This document shows positions 62,574 to 64,000 of a DNA stretch of 64,000 bases, piece by piece. How positions within the stretch are numbered: position 1 is the first letter of the stretch; each line of letters begins with the position of its first letter. Source of the stretch: Blautia schinkii (lineage in GTDB: Bacteria > Bacillota > Clostridia > Lachnospirales > Lachnospiraceae); NCBI RefSeq assembly GCF_013304825.1, contig NZ_JAAWUO010000020.1, positions 1 to 64,000 on the forward strand. Direction: 5' to 3'. The translations under genes and the position numbers were made by a program. The notes below the pieces were generated by a model. The model had not been told where the DNA came from and did not search any database. It worked only from the letters and a program-made list of their open reading frames with translations.

Positions 62574-63926
62574 ATGGATGAATATCTGAAATTATTGCTG
62601 GAACAGATTCGCTGCACAAAAGCCAGACCATACATAAAACAGGAACTGCAGGATCATATGGAGGATCAGATTGCGGAAAACATGAAGGCAGGCATGGATC
62701 ATGAACAGGCAGAGAAGGAAGCCGTCAGAGACATGGGGAATCCTGTGGAAACAGGAATCTCTCTTGACAGTATCCACAGACCTCAAGCTGCATGGAAACT
62801 TTTGGGAATGATTATACTTATCAGCATTGCAGGTGTTCTGATACATGCAGGGATTTCCGGAAAAGCCAGTGAGAATGCGGTAGCCGGTTCTGACAGATAT
62901 GTGTTTCATGTTATGATCGGGCTGGCTGTCATGATGATTTTGTATCTGCTGGACTATACCGTACTGGCAAAATTTTCAAAAATAATTGCAGCTGTTTTAT
63001 TGTCCGCCTGTTTGCTGGTTATATTGGAAGGAGGCCAGGTAAACGGAGCAAGGATTTTTATATCACTGCCAGGAGGCAGAAGAGGCATGGATGTACAAAA
63101 ACTGATGCTGTTTTATGTCCCCATATATGGAGCAATTTTATATAAATATCATGGGTGGGGATATAAGGGACTGGTAAGAGCAATCTTATGGCTGATTGCT
63201 CCAGTAATATTAGTTTACAGCCTGCCGGCACTCAGGACAGCTTGTGTGATGCTGGTAACTATGCTGACTATGTTGACGATCGCAATCAAAAAGGACTGGT
63301 TTACTGTCAGAAAGAAAAGAACTATCTGTGGAATCTGGGCTGTGTTTTTGACCGCGCCCATAGCAGCTTTCCTGGGTATGTACCTGAGAAACAGGCTGGC
63401 GGAATATCAAATTGCGCGCATACAGGCGATGTTTTCCAGCGGTAGCGAAACAGATTATCTCACAAAAATGTTGCATTCACTTTGGAGACAAAATAAGCTG
63501 ATCGGGAAAAGCAAATCAGATGTAACGGGAATCCTGCCAGCATTTAACGCGGATTACATTCTGACCTATCTGTCATCTGTATATGGAATAATTGCAGCTA
63601 TACTTTTGTGCTGTGTTCTTGCGGTTTTGATTTTTGCAGTCTTTAACACTGCGTTGCGACAGAAAAATCAGCTGGGTATGATGATGGGATGCGGGTGCGG
63701 AATTGTATTTCTCATCAGTTTTTTGATAAATGTCCTTGAGAATCTTGGCGTATTTCCGCAATCAATAACATTTCTTCCGTTTTTTTCAGCCGGAGGAAGC
63801 TGTATCATAGTTTCTTATGGACTCATGGGAATCGTGCTGAGTACTTACAGGTATAAGAATATTTATCCGCGACATCCTGAAGCAGGCTTTATGTCCATTA
63901 ATTCTAAGGTAAAAAAAGTATCGTAA
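62574..63926 (+). CDS. FtsW/RodA/SpoVE-like membrane protein with permease-prefix domain
   Basis: 450 aa. Residues about 1-65 form a HAAS/permease-prefix helical domain (KQELQDHMEDQIAENMKAGM, then EKEAVRDMGNPVETG). About ten membrane helices follow with SEDS-like marks: FISLPGGRRGMDVQKLMLFY near 162-181, ILPAFNADYILTYLSSVYGI near 322-341 with an Asp where SEDS glycosyltransferases have theirs, and ITFLPFFSAGGSCIIVSYGL near 400-419. It may polymerise or modify wall glycans under PadR control, in answer to wall stress. True FtsW/RodA proteins lack the prefix domain, so this is a separate branch. Confidence 0.82.
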   Translation: MDEYLKLLLEQIRCTKARPYIKQELQDHMEDQIAENMKAGMDHEQAEKEAVRDMGNPVETGISLDSIHRPQAAWKLLGMIILISIAGVLIHAGISGKASENAVAGSDRYVFHVMIGLAVMMILYLLDYTVLAKFSKIIAAVLLSACLLVILEGGQVNGARIFISLPGGRRGMDVQKLMLFYVPIYGAILYKYHGWGYKGLVRAILWLIAPVILVYSLPALRTACVMLVTMLTMLTIAIKKDWFTVRKKRTICGIWAVFLTAPIAAFLGMYLRNRLAEYQIARIQAMFSSGSETDYLTKMLHSLWRQNKLIGKSKSDVTGILPAFNADYILTYLSSVYGIIAAILLCCVLAVLIFAVFNTALRQKNQLGMMMGCGCGIVFLISFLINVLENLGVFPQSITFLPFFSAGGSCIIVSYGLMGIVLSTYRYKNIYPRHPEAGFMSINSKVKKVS

Positions 63927-63937
63927 TATTATCCAAT

Positions 63938-63980
63938 GCGTCGTAAAACCCCCTGCTTCAGCTATGGGGATATAAGACGC
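63938..63980. mobile_element. Hairpin resembling an IS200/IS605-family element end
   Basis: GCGTC (63938-63942) pairs with GACGC (63976-63980), and CCCC (63949-63953) with GGGG (63966-63969), around CTGCTTCAGCTAT. No T tract follows, so a terminator is unlikely. The form AAACCCCCTGCTTCAGCTAT recalls conserved ends of IS200/IS605-type elements, but no element gene lies inside the window. Confidence 0.35.
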
Positions 63981-64000
63981 GTCCATCGAATTTATGCAAG

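Overview
The window reads as a chromosomal segment of a Gram-positive, low-to-moderate GC anaerobic clostridium, most probably a gut Lachnospiraceae (Blautia-like). This is inferred from strong AGGAGG-type ribosome binding sites, sigma-A promoters of the TTGACA-17-TATAAT kind, a T-box before tyrS, a cobalamin riboswitch, clostridial anti-sigma proteins of the DUF4179 type and corrinoid-related URO-D proteins. No rRNA, tRNA or CRISPR array was seen. All calls come from reading sequence and translations; no database search was run.

Left part, about 1-39.8 kb, is mostly ordinary core genome. A cobalamin riboswitch with terminator controls a six-gene nickel/peptide-type ABC importer plus an extra binding protein (0.1-6.9 kb). 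Then come putP, a convergent folate operon folE-HD hydrolase-folP-folBK (read leftward, 11.4-8.8 kb) preceded by a structured small RNA, a few small or hypothetical genes, a secreted SleB-like cell wall hydrolase, a membrane MutS-like ATPase, rnhA, T-box-tyrS, alaS, rpsU, cls and miaB. A leftward URO-D/GPH-symporter pair faces a PucR-type regulator (25.1-29.5 kb). A CsoR-controlled copper exporter follows, whose CopA carries a fused CopZ-like tail with its own internal ribosome binding site. After it come tspO, a PurF paralogue lacking the N-terminal cysteine, a HAD phosphatase with thiD, an M24 aminopeptidase, adenosine deaminase and a Nudix hydrolase.

Middle part, about 39.9-57.2 kb, is accessory and partly decayed. 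A run of ten G precedes a truncated sensor gene. There are three ECF sigma/anti-sigma pairs, an orphan promoter with three BlaI/MecI-like dyads, asnB, several gene fragments, an XRE regulator with signal peptidase I, a truncated TnpV, a broken lantibiotic-immunity ABC operon, and a second, diverged copy of the asnB 3' end. Immediately after that scar sits an AT-rich three-gene unit (SMEK-domain protein, small middle component, DUF2326-type ATPase) that matches the ABC-three-component (ABC-3C) class of predicted conflict systems. It is the best candidate for an under-described system here.

Right part, 57.2-64 kb, holds a two-component system next to a MacB/FtsX-type ABC exporter, and a PadR regulator coupled to an FtsW/RodA-like protein with a permease-prefix domain. 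The window ends in a hairpin resembling the end of an IS200/IS605-type element.
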